Below the pieces are notes generated by a model that ran no database searches, was not told where the DNA came from, and saw only the letters and a list, made by a program, of their open reading frames with translations. The position numbers were made by a program, and so were the translations under genes. A stretch of 32,129 nucleotides of DNA, taken from contig JAISOH010000113.1 of the NCBI GenBank assembly GCA_031275825.1, positions 1 through 32,129 on the forward strand, written 5' to 3'. The stretch's first letter is position 1. Every line of letters starts with the position of its first letter. Positions 14,000-23,708 of this stretch are shown in pieces. This DNA comes from Prevotellaceae bacterium. GTDB taxonomy: Bacteria > Bacteroidota > Bacteroidia > Bacteroidales > UBA932.

Positions 14000-14407
14000 A
14001 TGAAAGAGATGATATTAACATGTATTGCTGTTTTTGCATTTACGACAACTTATGCACAGATTGACAGTTTTTCGTACATTAGTTCGATGAATAATGACAG
14101 CCTGATTTTTATATCAGACATACTGCAACACAATGATACGTCCGCATTAAAACAAAATTATGATATAGAAAAGTTACAAACGGAAATACAATATCAAAAA
14201 TATATTAATTTACAAAATTTCATTTTCGAAATGAAAAATGAGCAAAGGCGAAATCATATAATGCAAAATACATTTAATACGGATAACAGCAGCAGTATAG
14301 GCAGACAGTTGAGATTTGGCATTGTTACCGATATTATGACGGGAATAGGAAATGAGATTTTCAAAAAGAATAATAAACCAAAGATAAAACCTTCAAAGAA
14401 ATTTTAG
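14000..14407 (+). CDS. Short exported protein, function unknown
   Basis: No family is recognised. The 135 residues begin with a signal peptide (MKEMILTCIAVFAFTTTYAQ, cleavage after A19). A polar, mostly helical mature part follows (DSFSYISSMNNDSLIFISDI, YDIEKLQTEIQYQKYINLQN). After that come IGRQLRFGIVTDIMTGIGNE, a short hydrophobic-amphipathic stretch, and a lysine-rich C-terminus (NNKPKIKPSKKF). It follows the barrel-like gene in the same direction and ends before a shared terminator, so the two may be functionally linked, by context only. Confidence 0.7.
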   Translation: MKEMILTCIAVFAFTTTYAQIDSFSYISSMNNDSLIFISDILQHNDTSALKQNYDIEKLQTEIQYQKYINLQNFIFEMKNEQRRNHIMQNTFNTDNSSSIGRQLRFGIVTDIMTGIGNEIFKKNNKPKIKPSKKF

Positions 14408-14450
14408 ATTCAGTAAAGATATTAAATTCATCGCATCGAAGATACAAACA

Positions 14451-14483
14451 AAATTCCCGACTTGTACAGGTCGGGAATTTTTT
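14451..14483. terminator. Bidirectional intrinsic terminator between convergent genes
   Basis: AAATTCCCGAC (14451-14461) pairs perfectly with GTCGGGAATTT (14470-14480) around an 8-base loop. On the plus strand a T run follows. On the minus strand the A-rich left flank supplies a weaker one. It sits between the secreted-protein gene and the end of lysS. Confidence 0.85.
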
Positions 14484-14517
14484 CTGTTTTTGGCTGTTTT
14501 TGTTTATTTATTTAAAA

Positions 14518-16239
14518 TTATTGACACCAAATTTTTACATCTTCAGGACTCGGATTTTTCAGCCCGAGTTTATGTTTTTTATTCATTCCGCAAACATCGT
14601 TGAAAAGTTTTGAAGGTGATAGTTTTTTAATAGAATCTGCTGTAATATATCCCATTTTTTGAAGCGTTTCTACCCATTCTGCCGGTATTCCCGCCTGAAT
14701 ATACGCTTCGGGAGCATCTTTCGCAATTTTCTTTTCGGGACGCATTTGCGGAAAAAGCAGCACATCCTGTATCGACGCCGAATTTGTCATTAACATCGCA
14801 AGTCTGTCAATACCGATTCCCATGCCCGATGCGGGCGGCATTCCGTATTCAAGCGCTCGAACAAAATCACTGTCGATAAACATTGCTTCGTCGTCGCCTT
14901 TTTCCGAAAGTGCAAGTTGATCCTGAAAACGTTTTAACTGGTCTATCGGGTCGTTAAGTTCCGAATACGCATTGCACAGTTCTTTTCCATTAACCATAAG
15001 TTCAAAGCGTTCGGTAAGGTTTTTGTTTGAACGGTGTATTTTTGTAAGAGGCGACATTTCTACTGGATAATCCATAATAAACGCAGGCTGAATATAGGAA
15101 GATTCGCATTTTTCGCCAAAAATTTCATCTATCAATTTTCCTTTTCCCATTGTTTCATCGATTTCGATGTTCAGTTTTGCACATACTTCGCGCAATTCTT
15201 CTTCGTTCATTCCCGAAATATCGAATCCCGTATGTTCTTTTATTGAATCAAGCATGGTTACGCGCCGAAACGGACGTTTGAAGTCAATAATATTTTCGCC
15301 AACCTGAACTTTTGTTGTGCCGTGCAATGCAAGAGCCACGCGTTCTATCATCTCTTCGGTAAAATCCATCATCCAAAAATAGTCCTTGTATGCAACATAA
15401 ATTTCCATTATTGTAAATTCAGGATTATGAGTGCGATCCATACCTTCGTTACGAAAATCTCGCGCAAATTCATAAACTCCGTTAAAACCGCCTACTATCA
15501 AACGTTTAAGATACAATTCGTTTGCAATTCTCAAATACAGCGGAATATCCAAAGCATTGTGGTGAGTAATGAAAGGACGCGCGGCGGCTCCGCCCGGAAT
15601 TGGTTGCAGAATGGGCGTTTCGACTTCAAGATATCCATATTCGTTAAACATTTCGCGCAGTGTATTGATTATCTTTGTTCGTTTTATAAATGTATTCCGC
15701 ACATGAGGATTTACTATCAAATCGACATAGCGCTGACGATAGCGCTGTTCGGCGTCTGTAAACGCATCAAAAATCTGTCCGTCTTTTTCTTTTACTATTG
15801 GCAATACTTTAAGCGATTTGCTCAACAGCGTTATTTCGCGAGTGTGGACTGACAATTCGCCTGTTTGTGTAATAAAGGCAAATCCTTTTATGCCTACAAT
15901 ATCGCCAATATCCATAAGCCGTTTGAATACTGTATTGTACATTGTTTTATCGTCTCCGCAGCAAATATCATCGCGTTTGATGTATATCTGGATTCTTCCT
16001 TTTTCATCCTGAATTTCAAAAAACGAAGCGTTGCCCATAATGCGTCTCGACATAATGCGTCCGGCAATGCAGACATTCTGAAAATTGCCTTTTTCCTGTG
16101 AAAATTCTTTGCGTATCTGTTCCGTATCTGTATTTACCGGATACAAAGCGGCAGGATAGGGATTTATTCCAAGAGTTTCAAGTTCTTTAAGCGCATTACG
16201 CCGTAATATTTCCTGTTCGCTTAATTCATTATTGCTCAT
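14518..16239 (-). CDS. lysS: Lysyl-tRNA synthetase, class II
   Basis: It charges tRNA-Lys with lysine. The 573-residue protein has an N-terminal OB-fold anticodon-binding domain (about 55-150, [20 protein letters not shown]). The class II catalytic core has motif 2, [15 protein letters not shown], near 262-276 and motif 3, [14 protein letters not shown], near 475-490. Beyond the usual end ([10 protein letters not shown]) lies a roughly 70-residue tail with [20 protein letters not shown] and [11 protein letters not shown]. It looks helix-hairpin-helix-like, and such tails are common in Bacteroidota LysRS. The start is supported by a promoter element 30 bases upstream. Confidence 0.97.
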   Translation of the reverse strand: MSNNELSEQEILRRNALKELETLGINPYPAALYPVNTDTEQIRKEFSQEKGNFQNVCIAGRIMSRRIMGNASFFEIQDEKGRIQIYIKRDDICCGDDKTMYNTVFKRLMDIGDIVGIKGFAFITQTGELSVHTREITLLSKSLKVLPIVKEKDGQIFDAFTDAEQRYRQRYVDLIVNPHVRNTFIKRTKIINTLREMFNEYGYLEVETPILQPIPGGAAARPFITHHNALDIPLYLRIANELYLKRLIVGGFNGVYEFARDFRNEGMDRTHNPEFTIMEIYVAYKDYFWMMDFTEEMIERVALALHGTTKVQVGENIIDFKRPFRRVTMLDSIKEHTGFDISGMNEEELREVCAKLNIEIDETMGKGKLIDEIFGEKCESSYIQPAFIMDYPVEMSPLTKIHRSNKNLTERFELMVNGKELCNAYSELNDPIDQLKRFQDQLALSEKGDDEAMFIDSDFVRALEYGMPPASGMGIGIDRLAMLMTNSASIQDVLLFPQMRPEKKIAKDAPEAYIQAGIPAEWVETLQKMGYITADSIKKLSPSKLFNDVCGMNKKHKLGLKNPSPEDVKIWCQ

Positions 16240-16268
16240 GCTTTAGATGTTTTTTATTAAAAATTGCA

Positions 16269-16300
16269 CAAAGATAAGAAAAGAGATAAAAATATTTCAA
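16269..16300 (-). promoter_or_regulatory. Probable promoter of lysS
   Basis: Read on the minus strand, TATCTTTG (16276-16269) fits TAnnTTTG. A TTG at 16300-16298 lies 21 bases further upstream. The -7 box is 29 bases from the lysS start. Confidence 0.5.
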
Positions 16301-16396
16301 TATATTCAACAATTTTTATCTTTACTCTTTATCATACTGATTTTTTACAGTATTTTATTAAATATCTGCAATATTTTGCAAATTCTTTTATATCAG

Positions 16397-17341
16397 TTAT
16401 TTTATTTGTGTTTTCTTTATTTTTTTTGAAATAAATTCTATAATAAAAATCAGCAGAAAACCGGTCAGAGCGAATATCAGGGCAAATATTAACTGCGAAT
16501 CGCTGTTTGTGGTTTCGCTGTAAACTGATGGTAAAATATTTTTTTGAGACAAAGGCTGTTCTTTGCCGTGATTATCGATGAATGTTGAAATGGTGCTTTT
16601 CCATGGCCAGATTTTATTCAGTGAGCCAAACATAAATCCGGTGAGCGAAGCCAGCATTATTGTTTTGAAATGTTTGAAAAGCCATGATAAAACTCGAGAA
16701 AACAGAGCAATACCTGTGACTGCTCCGCATAAAAAAATTACTATTATTACAAAGTTAAATTCGGCAAGCGACTTCATCATAAACAGATATTGACCTAAAA
16801 GCACAAGAATGAAACTTCCTGAAATTCCGGGTAAAATCATTGCGCAAACTGCAACTGCTCCGCATAAAAAGATATACCAGTATTCTTCGTTTGGATTTAA
16901 TGGAGAATTTTCGGGCGAAGTGATGAAAAACGCTGCAACAGCAAATATTATAAATGCTGCAAGTGTTTTGACATTCCACTTTACGCTACGTGCAATAAAT
17001 ATTGTTGATGAAACTATTAAACCTGAAAAGAAAGACCAGACAGGTATCGGATGATTTTCAACAAGAAAAGTCATTATTTTTGCAAGACTTACAAAACTTG
17101 CTGCAATTCCGCTCAATAGCGCGGCAAGAAACATTCCATCGATATTTGTCCAAAATTTTTTGAACTGGCCTTTCAACAAGAGTTTTATATTGGCAATATT
17201 TATGCTTTTTACTGCATTTATGAACCGTTCGTAAATTCCTGTTATAAAAGCAATCGTTCCTCCCGAAACTCCCGGTATAACATCGGCTGCGCCCATTGCT
17301 GTTCCTTTGAAAAACGTAAGGATATAATTCGTTTTTCTCAT
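16397..17341 (-). CDS. DUF368-family membrane protein (PopT-like polyprenyl phosphate translocase)
   Basis: This is a polytopic inner-membrane protein of 314 residues. The family signature GTAMGAADVIPGVSGGTIAFITGIYE is at about 13-38, and a second glycine-rich repeat, CAMILPGISGSFILVLLGQY, is near 170-190. Eight or so hydrophobic helices are visible. DUF368 proteins have been identified as undecaprenyl-phosphate translocases (PopT) that recycle the lipid carrier for cell-wall precursors. That role is transferred from family knowledge. Its start overlaps the TPR gene's stop by one base (TAATG), indicating coupled translation, and it is the last gene of the ligA run. Confidence 0.9.
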   Translation of the reverse strand: MRKTNYILTFFKGTAMGAADVIPGVSGGTIAFITGIYERFINAVKSINIANIKLLLKGQFKKFWTNIDGMFLAALLSGIAASFVSLAKIMTFLVENHPIPVWSFFSGLIVSSTIFIARSVKWNVKTLAAFIIFAVAAFFITSPENSPLNPNEEYWYIFLCGAVAVCAMILPGISGSFILVLLGQYLFMMKSLAEFNFVIIVIFLCGAVTGIALFSRVLSWLFKHFKTIMLASLTGFMFGSLNKIWPWKSTISTFIDNHGKEQPLSQKNILPSVYSETTNSDSQLIFALIFALTGFLLIFIIEFISKKIKKTQIK

Positions 17342-18744
17342 TATTTTTTTGTTTTAAAAGAGAAATAGATACTCATTATTTGTTCGTTAAGCATTACTTC
17401 GGGGCATAATTCAAAAAACAGTTTCATCATGTCGGCGTTAAGTTCAAGACCGCGTTCTATATAAACGGCGCATTGAGATATATTGTCAATTATAAAATTG
17501 TAATATGCTAAATGATAACATATTTCTGCTATGGAATAAAAATTTTCACTGTATTTTGTTTCCAGAATATCGATGGCTTTTTCGATATTGTCAATTGCAA
17601 TAATTTCGGCGTATAGCAGCCATATTTGGTAATCGTGTTTGCAGGAATCGGTGTAAATAAATTTTTCCATTGTTTGTTTTGCTTCTTTAATTTTGTTTTG
17701 CTGAAGCAAAATTTTGCTCATTTGAATTAAAAACACAGGAACTATTTCTGTATCATCAAGAGTTTTACGCATAAACTGTTCTGCTGTTTTAAATTCATTT
17801 TTCTGTGCATATATTGTTGCAAGACTGTAGTATGCATCTACGTAGTTTGGATTTTGCGACACTATGTCAAGATATATTTTTTCGGCTATGCCGTATATCC
17901 CTTCGCGTTCGTAACATTTTGCAATGCCGAACATTGCATCCTGATTTTCTTTTTCCAAGTCTAATATTTTATTGTATATTTTTATTGCTTCGTTATTTTT
18001 TTTAAGCATGCTTAAACATTCGGCTTTGTTGATTAATGTTTCGGTAGCATCTGCATCGCTTACCGAAAGTCGAAAATCGAAAGCTTTGACTGCTTTTTCA
18101 TATTCTGACATTAACATGTATGTATCTCCCAAATTGTCCCAAATATTTTCATCGAACGGGTCAATTGTTGTCATTTTTTCATATATGTTTGCCGCCTTGC
18201 CATATTCAGATTCATATTCGTAACATTTTGCAAGCCAGTACATCAAATCGATATCAACATCGGGGATTATTTTTTGTGCCAGTTCGAGATATTTTTTTGC
18301 AAGTTGTATTTGATGCATTACCATCAAAAAATCGCATATTATTTCCAATGTATAATCTTTGTCTTCGGACAGTTTCACAGCCCCGTCAAACAGTTTTTCA
18401 GCCTGCCTGTACTGATTTTTTTTAATGCTTATTTCACCTTTCAGAATATAAATATCGGGAATTGTATCGCTGTTGAGTTCTATATTTTTTATTACTTCTT
18501 CGGCTTTTTCAAATTCATTGCTTCTAATGTACAGGTCTGCTTTTATTGTTTTAAGTTCAACAGATGATGGATAAAAAATTTCGGCTGTAGTATTAACTTC
18601 AAGAGCGTTTTTATAGTTTCTGTTCAGCATGTAATAATCCGAAATGGCTATAAATTCATCCAGTTCAAAATAGCGCTGTTTGTTGTTTTCGTACCGTTTT
18701 GCCAATTTCTCCGATTGCTGTATGTAATTTTTATTTTCAAACAT
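17341..18744 (-). CDS. Tetratricopeptide-repeat protein
   Basis: The 467 residues are almost entirely helical TPR-like repeats of about 34 residues, without a signal peptide. Clear repeat units include YMLNRNYKNALEVNTTAEIF, EYEKAVKAFDFRLSVSDAD, KNNEAIKIYNKILDLEKEN and KNEFKTAEQFMRKTLDD. TPR arrays mediate protein-protein contacts; no enzymatic domain is visible. It sits 2 bases after the DUF6913-like gene and overlaps the DUF368 gene by one base, so the four genes from ligA onward form one translationally linked run. The partner is unknown. Confidence 0.88.
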   Translation of the reverse strand: MFENKNYIQQSEKLAKRYENNKQRYFELDEFIAISDYYMLNRNYKNALEVNTTAEIFYPSSVELKTIKADLYIRSNEFEKAEEVIKNIELNSDTIPDIYILKGEISIKKNQYRQAEKLFDGAVKLSEDKDYTLEIICDFLMVMHQIQLAKKYLELAQKIIPDVDIDLMYWLAKCYEYESEYGKAANIYEKMTTIDPFDENIWDNLGDTYMLMSEYEKAVKAFDFRLSVSDADATETLINKAECLSMLKKNNEAIKIYNKILDLEKENQDAMFGIAKCYEREGIYGIAEKIYLDIVSQNPNYVDAYYSLATIYAQKNEFKTAEQFMRKTLDDTEIVPVFLIQMSKILLQQNKIKEAKQTMEKFIYTDSCKHDYQIWLLYAEIIAIDNIEKAIDILETKYSENFYSIAEICYHLAYYNFIIDNISQCAVYIERGLELNADMMKLFFELCPEVMLNEQIMSIYFSFKTKK

Positions 18745-18746
18745 TA

Positions 18747-19283
18747 TTATACTTTTATTGTGGACAAGAAATTTATTATAAGGCTAACGAATTTGGTTGT
18801 TTCATTTGATTTTTCAAGCAGTATCAAGTCAAAAGGGTCGTTTTTATACTGTATTCCTCCTATTTTGAATTTTGCTGTTGATAATGTTGATATGTATTTA
18901 TAAACGTAATCGGAACTGCGCGACATATCAATTAATACGTCAAATTTTTGCGATATAAACTGACTGACAGCATTGCAATTAGGTTTTCCGTACCAGGTTA
19001 AATCCGATTTTGTAAATATTTTTATGTATGATGGAATGTATTCTCTGCTTTCTATTCCTGTATTTTTTACGTTTTCAAAGGCTATGGCTGATATCTTTAT
19101 TTTTCGCACCAAAAAAAATTTCATCATTTTATCTGCCATTACGTACATGTTTTCCGTATTTTCAAACAGAATGCCTGCGCTTTTCATCGAATCTATATTG
19201 CAAAATGCTCTGCTGCGTTTAATTTTCGATGCGCGGGTTTTTAAAATCCTGTTTCCTATTATTTTCTTTGTAAAATTAAACAT
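18747..19283 (-). CDS. DUF6913-like conserved protein
   Basis: This is a 178-residue cytoplasmic-looking protein with no signal peptide or membrane helix. It starts with a basic segment (NFTKKIIGNRILKTRASKIKR). An alpha/beta domain follows with AGILFENTENMYVMADKMM, VRKIKISAIAFENV, IKIFTKSDLTWYGKPN, FDVLIDMSRSSDYVYKYIST and AKFKIGG. The FTKxDLxWxGKP and FDxLIDLS patterns recall the Bacteroidota family DUF6913; I am moderately sure of that assignment. Function is unknown. It starts 3 bases after the ligA stop, so it is probably co-expressed with DNA ligase. Confidence 0.7.
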   Translation of the reverse strand: MFNFTKKIIGNRILKTRASKIKRSRAFCNIDSMKSAGILFENTENMYVMADKMMKFFLVRKIKISAIAFENVKNTGIESREYIPSYIKIFTKSDLTWYGKPNCNAVSQFISQKFDVLIDMSRSSDYVYKYISTLSTAKFKIGGIQYKNDPFDLILLEKSNETTKFVSLIINFLSTIKV

Positions 19284-19286
19284 ATT

Positions 19287-21293
<2,007 letters not shown>

Positions 21294-21304
21294 TTATTTT
21301 TGTG

Positions 21305-21312
21305 CAAAAGTA
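21305..21312 (-). promoter_or_regulatory. -7 promoter element before ligA
   Basis: On the minus strand TACTTTTG (21312-21305) fits TAnnTTTG and lies 14 bases before the ligA start, implying a nearly leaderless transcript. I see no clear -33 box. The 21291-21489 gap holds no other supported feature. Confidence 0.45.
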
Positions 21313-21489
21313 CTAAAATTATCATATTCCATAATATATGTTGATAATTTATTGTAAAACATCGGCAATAATTATCGTAATGATTGATAATGCGCATCCT
21401 GCAATGCAAATCAGTCATTGCAAGTATTCATTTATGATTGAAATTCAGTCGGAAAATATTGCAAAATACATGTGCAGTTATTTAAGATG

Positions 21490-21915
21490 TCAGTTTCCAT
21501 TGCTATGCAGATTTCCGTTGAATGCCGAAGAAATTTGGTCGGCAAGTGAATTTAATGCTGTTTGCAGTTTATCTTTCAGCATTATTTTTATCATCATGTT
21601 CATTTTTGCGTGCAATACAAGCCGCATTCTCGTATCGTAAGGCGCAATCTGTTTTAACTGTACCCAAAACAGAAATTCAAACGGAACTTTGCCTGTACCC
21701 ATATATTTTATCATCGAAAAGGGTTCTTTGTTAAGAATTTGCAATCCCATAACAACGCCTTTGACTCTAAACGTACATTCGTCGGCTGTTGCCTGAAAAT
21801 CATCGATTTTATCGCGCGGAATTAATTGCGAAAATTTGCCGAAATCCGAAAAAAAATCATAAATATCTTCGGCTTGACGCTGTATTGTTACTGTTTTGCT
21901 TGTATATTCCTGCAT
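21490..21915 (-). CDS. SRPBCC (START-like) domain protein
   Basis: The 141 residues fit a single helix-grip fold of the SRPBCC/START superfamily, which binds hydrophobic ligands. It opens SKTVTIQRQAEDIYDFFSDF, the usual first strand and helix, followed by CTFRVKGVVMGLQILNKEPF. A long C-terminal helix (MMIKIMLKDKLQTALNSLADQISSAF) closes the fold. No signal peptide is present. It begins one base after the pyrE stop and is therefore co-translated. The ligand and any link to pyrimidine synthesis are unknown. Confidence 0.75.
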   Translation of the reverse strand: MQEYTSKTVTIQRQAEDIYDFFSDFGKFSQLIPRDKIDDFQATADECTFRVKGVVMGLQILNKEPFSMIKYMGTGKVPFEFLFWVQLKQIAPYDTRMRLVLHAKMNMMIKIMLKDKLQTALNSLADQISSAFNGNLHSNGN

Positions 21916-21916
21916 T

Positions 21917-22549
21917 TTATTTTTTCCATGTTTCCGGCGATTTTCGCCAGTTATTGATAATTTCCGTATCGGCGGCGTTTATATAGCCGCATTTTATTGC
22001 TTCGCTCAAAAAGGTTGTATAGTCGCAAAGCGTTGTCAGTTCGCAGTTTGCTTTTGTAAAATTTTCACGTGCGGCATTAAATTCATAACTGAAAATTGCC
22101 AGCATTCCAAGAACTCTGCCGCCTTTTTCTCTGATTGCATCAATGGCGGCAATGCTGCTTCCGCCTGTTGAAACCAAATCTTCGATTACCACAACTTTGC
22201 TGTTTTCGGTTAATTCGCCTTCAATCAAATTTTCCATTCCGTGTGATTTCGGCGATGAACGAACATATACAAACGGCTTTTTTAACATTTCGGCAACCAG
22301 TACGCCATGAGCGATTGCACCTGTTGCAACGCCTGCTATAATTTCACAGTCGGAATATTTTTCGTTTATTTTTTCGGCAAATGCCGTATAAATCAGTTTG
22401 CGTATTTTGGGATATGAAAGCGTTTTTCTGTTGTCGCAATAAATTGGCGAATTCCATCCCGAAGCCCATACAAAATGCCTGTTTATATTTATTTTTACAG
22501 CTTTAATTTGCAATAAACCTTTTGCTATCTGTTTTGCTCTTTCGTTCAT
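21917..22549 (-). CDS. pyrE: Orotate phosphoribosyltransferase
   Basis: It makes orotidine 5'-monophosphate from orotate and PRPP in pyrimidine synthesis. The 210-residue protein has the PRPP-binding loop VVVIEDLVSTGGSS (119-132) with the acidic pair E123-D124. Other conserved segments are FVWASGWNSPIYCDNR (26-41), the substrate loop region IAGVATGAIAHG (71-82) and YVRSSPKSHG (95-104), the flexible catalytic loop with its lysine. The order matches the bacterial PyrE family. A palindrome carrying its -7 element lies directly upstream. Confidence 0.96.
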   Translation of the reverse strand: MNERAKQIAKGLLQIKAVKININRHFVWASGWNSPIYCDNRKTLSYPKIRKLIYTAFAEKINEKYSDCEIIAGVATGAIAHGVLVAEMLKKPFVYVRSSPKSHGMENLIEGELTENSKVVVIEDLVSTGGSSIAAIDAIREKGGRVLGMLAIFSYEFNAARENFTKANCELTTLCDYTTFLSEAIKCGYINAADTEIINNWRKSPETWKK

Positions 22550-22554
22550 ATTTT

Positions 22555-22574
22555 CTAATTTTGCACAAAATTAG
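22555..22574. promoter_or_regulatory. Palindrome carrying back-to-back -7 elements, pyrE / NUDIX divergence
   Basis: CTAATTTTGCACAAAATTAG is a 9-bp inverted repeat with a two-base centre. On the minus strand it provides TAATTTTG (22573-22566), 17 bases before pyrE. On the plus strand it provides the same octamer (22557-22564), facing the NUDIX gene 112 bases away. It could be a pair of overlapping promoters, an operator, or both. Confidence 0.45.
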
Positions 22575-22676
22575 CAATTAATAACGACAGGCATATTTTT
22601 TACTGTTAAATATTTTTCATCCTGCTGTTGAATTTTATAAAAAACAGTACATATTATCAATTTCAAATTATCAATT

Positions 22677-23288
22677 ATGAAAAAAATCTTTTTTAATGAC
22701 AAATTTATCGCTTTTGGCTGCCATTCCGAAATATCTGAAAAATGTACGGCAACCGGCATTTACGAATTGAATAAATTTACGGAACTTCCGTATTTACTTG
22801 ACAGGTTTTTACATAATTCGGTCGAAAATGAAATTTATGTATCGTGTAAAAACGAAGATGAAACTTTTGTCGCCTTTTGCGATTTGTTTGATATGGTATT
22901 TGCCGGCGGCGGTCTTGTACGCAATCAGGGTGGCGAAGTATTGCTTATATACCGTTATCAGCGCTGGGATTTACCCAAAGGGAAGCAGGAATCGGGTGAA
23001 AATATTGCAGATACGGCTGTGCGCGAAGTAAAGGAAGAATGTGGAATATCGAATCCCGTATTAGGTAATTTTTTGACCGAAACATACCATTGTTTTTTGA
23101 TAAACGGACGACTGATGATGAAGCGTAATTTTTGGTATGAAATGTTTTGCAGCGCCGAGATTCCGATTCCGCAAAAAGCCGAAGACATCGAAAAAGCCGA
23201 ATTTGTACCGGTAAACAGGTTGCCCGAATATTTTAGTTGCATGTACGCTTCGGTACGCGAGGTTTTTGTCGCCGCAGGTTTGGCATAA
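22677..23288 (+). CDS. NUDIX hydrolase
   Basis: It cleaves nucleoside diphosphate-linked compounds. The 203-residue protein has the complete Nudix box GKQESGENIADTAVREVKEE then CGI at residues 102-124, with all metal-binding glutamates (R116, E117, E120, E121). The preceding strand, GGGLVRNQGGEVLLIYRYQRWDLPKG, is typical. The first 65 residues form an extra N-terminal domain (FFNDKFIAFGCH, then LLDRFLHNSVE) seen in a Bacteroidota subgroup. The substrate cannot be assigned. It diverges from pyrE. Confidence 0.92.
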   Translation: MKKIFFNDKFIAFGCHSEISEKCTATGIYELNKFTELPYLLDRFLHNSVENEIYVSCKNEDETFVAFCDLFDMVFAGGGLVRNQGGEVLLIYRYQRWDLPKGKQESGENIADTAVREVKEECGISNPVLGNFLTETYHCFLINGRLMMKRNFWYEMFCSAEIPIPQKAEDIEKAEFVPVNRLPEYFSCMYASVREVFVAAGLA

Positions 23289-23387
23289 CAGAAATGCGAT
23301 TGCAGCATGGTTTCGCGCCAAATATGAAAGATTGCCGTAGCGCTGCGGTTGAAAAAACCATTGTGTCAAAACATATTAAAAAACAAG

Positions 23388-23412
23388 ACTGCTGTTGCAG
23401 TAATTTTTATTT
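23388..23412 (+). terminator. Weak intrinsic terminator after the NUDIX gene
   Basis: ACTGC (23388-23392) pairs with GCAGT (23397-23401) around TGTT, followed by AATTTTTATTT. The stem is only 5 bp, so the call is tentative. Confidence 0.35.
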
Positions 23413-23425
23413 GCAAGGAGCGATT

Positions 23426-23459
23426 ATTTATATATATATTATTGAAAACATATAAAAAA
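23426..23459. repeat. Left flanking direct repeat of MITE-like copy B
   Basis: This AT-rich stretch is repeated imperfectly in the same orientation at 23624-23659. Both begin ATTTATATAT and end AACATATAAAAAA, with a few differences and a two-base length change in between. It may be a target duplication, an older tandem repeat, or AT-rich coincidence. Confidence 0.5.
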
Positions 23460-23621
23460 GAGGCTGTCTTAAAACTCCGGTTTTGTCATTGCGTGCCGTT
23501 AGGCGAAGCAATCCAAATGTTGATTATCAATGGCTTGCTTCGTCGCTACGCTCTTCGCAATGACGTTTTGCTTCGGACTTCGCCCTCGCAATGACGTGTA
23601 AAATACCATTTTGAGACAGCG
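23460..23621. repeat. MITE-like element, copy B
   Basis: It has the same architecture as copy A. The left end is GGCTGTCTTAAAACTCCGG (from 23462) and the right end TTTTGAGACAGC (23609-23620). Between them lie GTCATTGCG, GAAGCAATCC, the AATGTTGATTATCAATGG spacer, TTGCTTCG, two TCGCAATGACG units and ATACCATTTT. Its inverted ends are shorter and imperfect, and it has one more GCAATGACG unit than copy A, so it has diverged or expanded internally. There is no coding capacity. Confidence 0.75.
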
Positions 23622-23623
23622 CT

Positions 23624-23659
23624 ATTTATATATGTATTTTGTTGATAACATATAAAAAA
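23624..23659. repeat. Right flanking direct repeat of MITE-like copy B
   Basis: This is the partner of 23426-23459 in the same orientation. Its right edge merges into the A run of the MFS terminator at 23654. Confidence 0.45.
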
Positions 23660-23684
23660 ATCCTTGATTTTCATCAAGGATTTT
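23654..23684 (-). terminator. Intrinsic terminator of the purA-MFS-MFS operon
   Basis: AAAATCCTTGAT (23657-23668) pairs perfectly with ATCAAGGATTTT (23673-23684) around TTTC. Read on the minus strand it ends in a T run. It lies 25 bases after the last MFS stop. Confidence 0.9.
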
Positions 23685-23708
23685 AACTGTTAAAAATATC
23701 TGTTATTT

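Noticed and set aside
21338-21640. Plus-strand 100-codon frame
   Set aside because: Its second half is antisense to the SRPBCC gene and its first half has no protein-like features.
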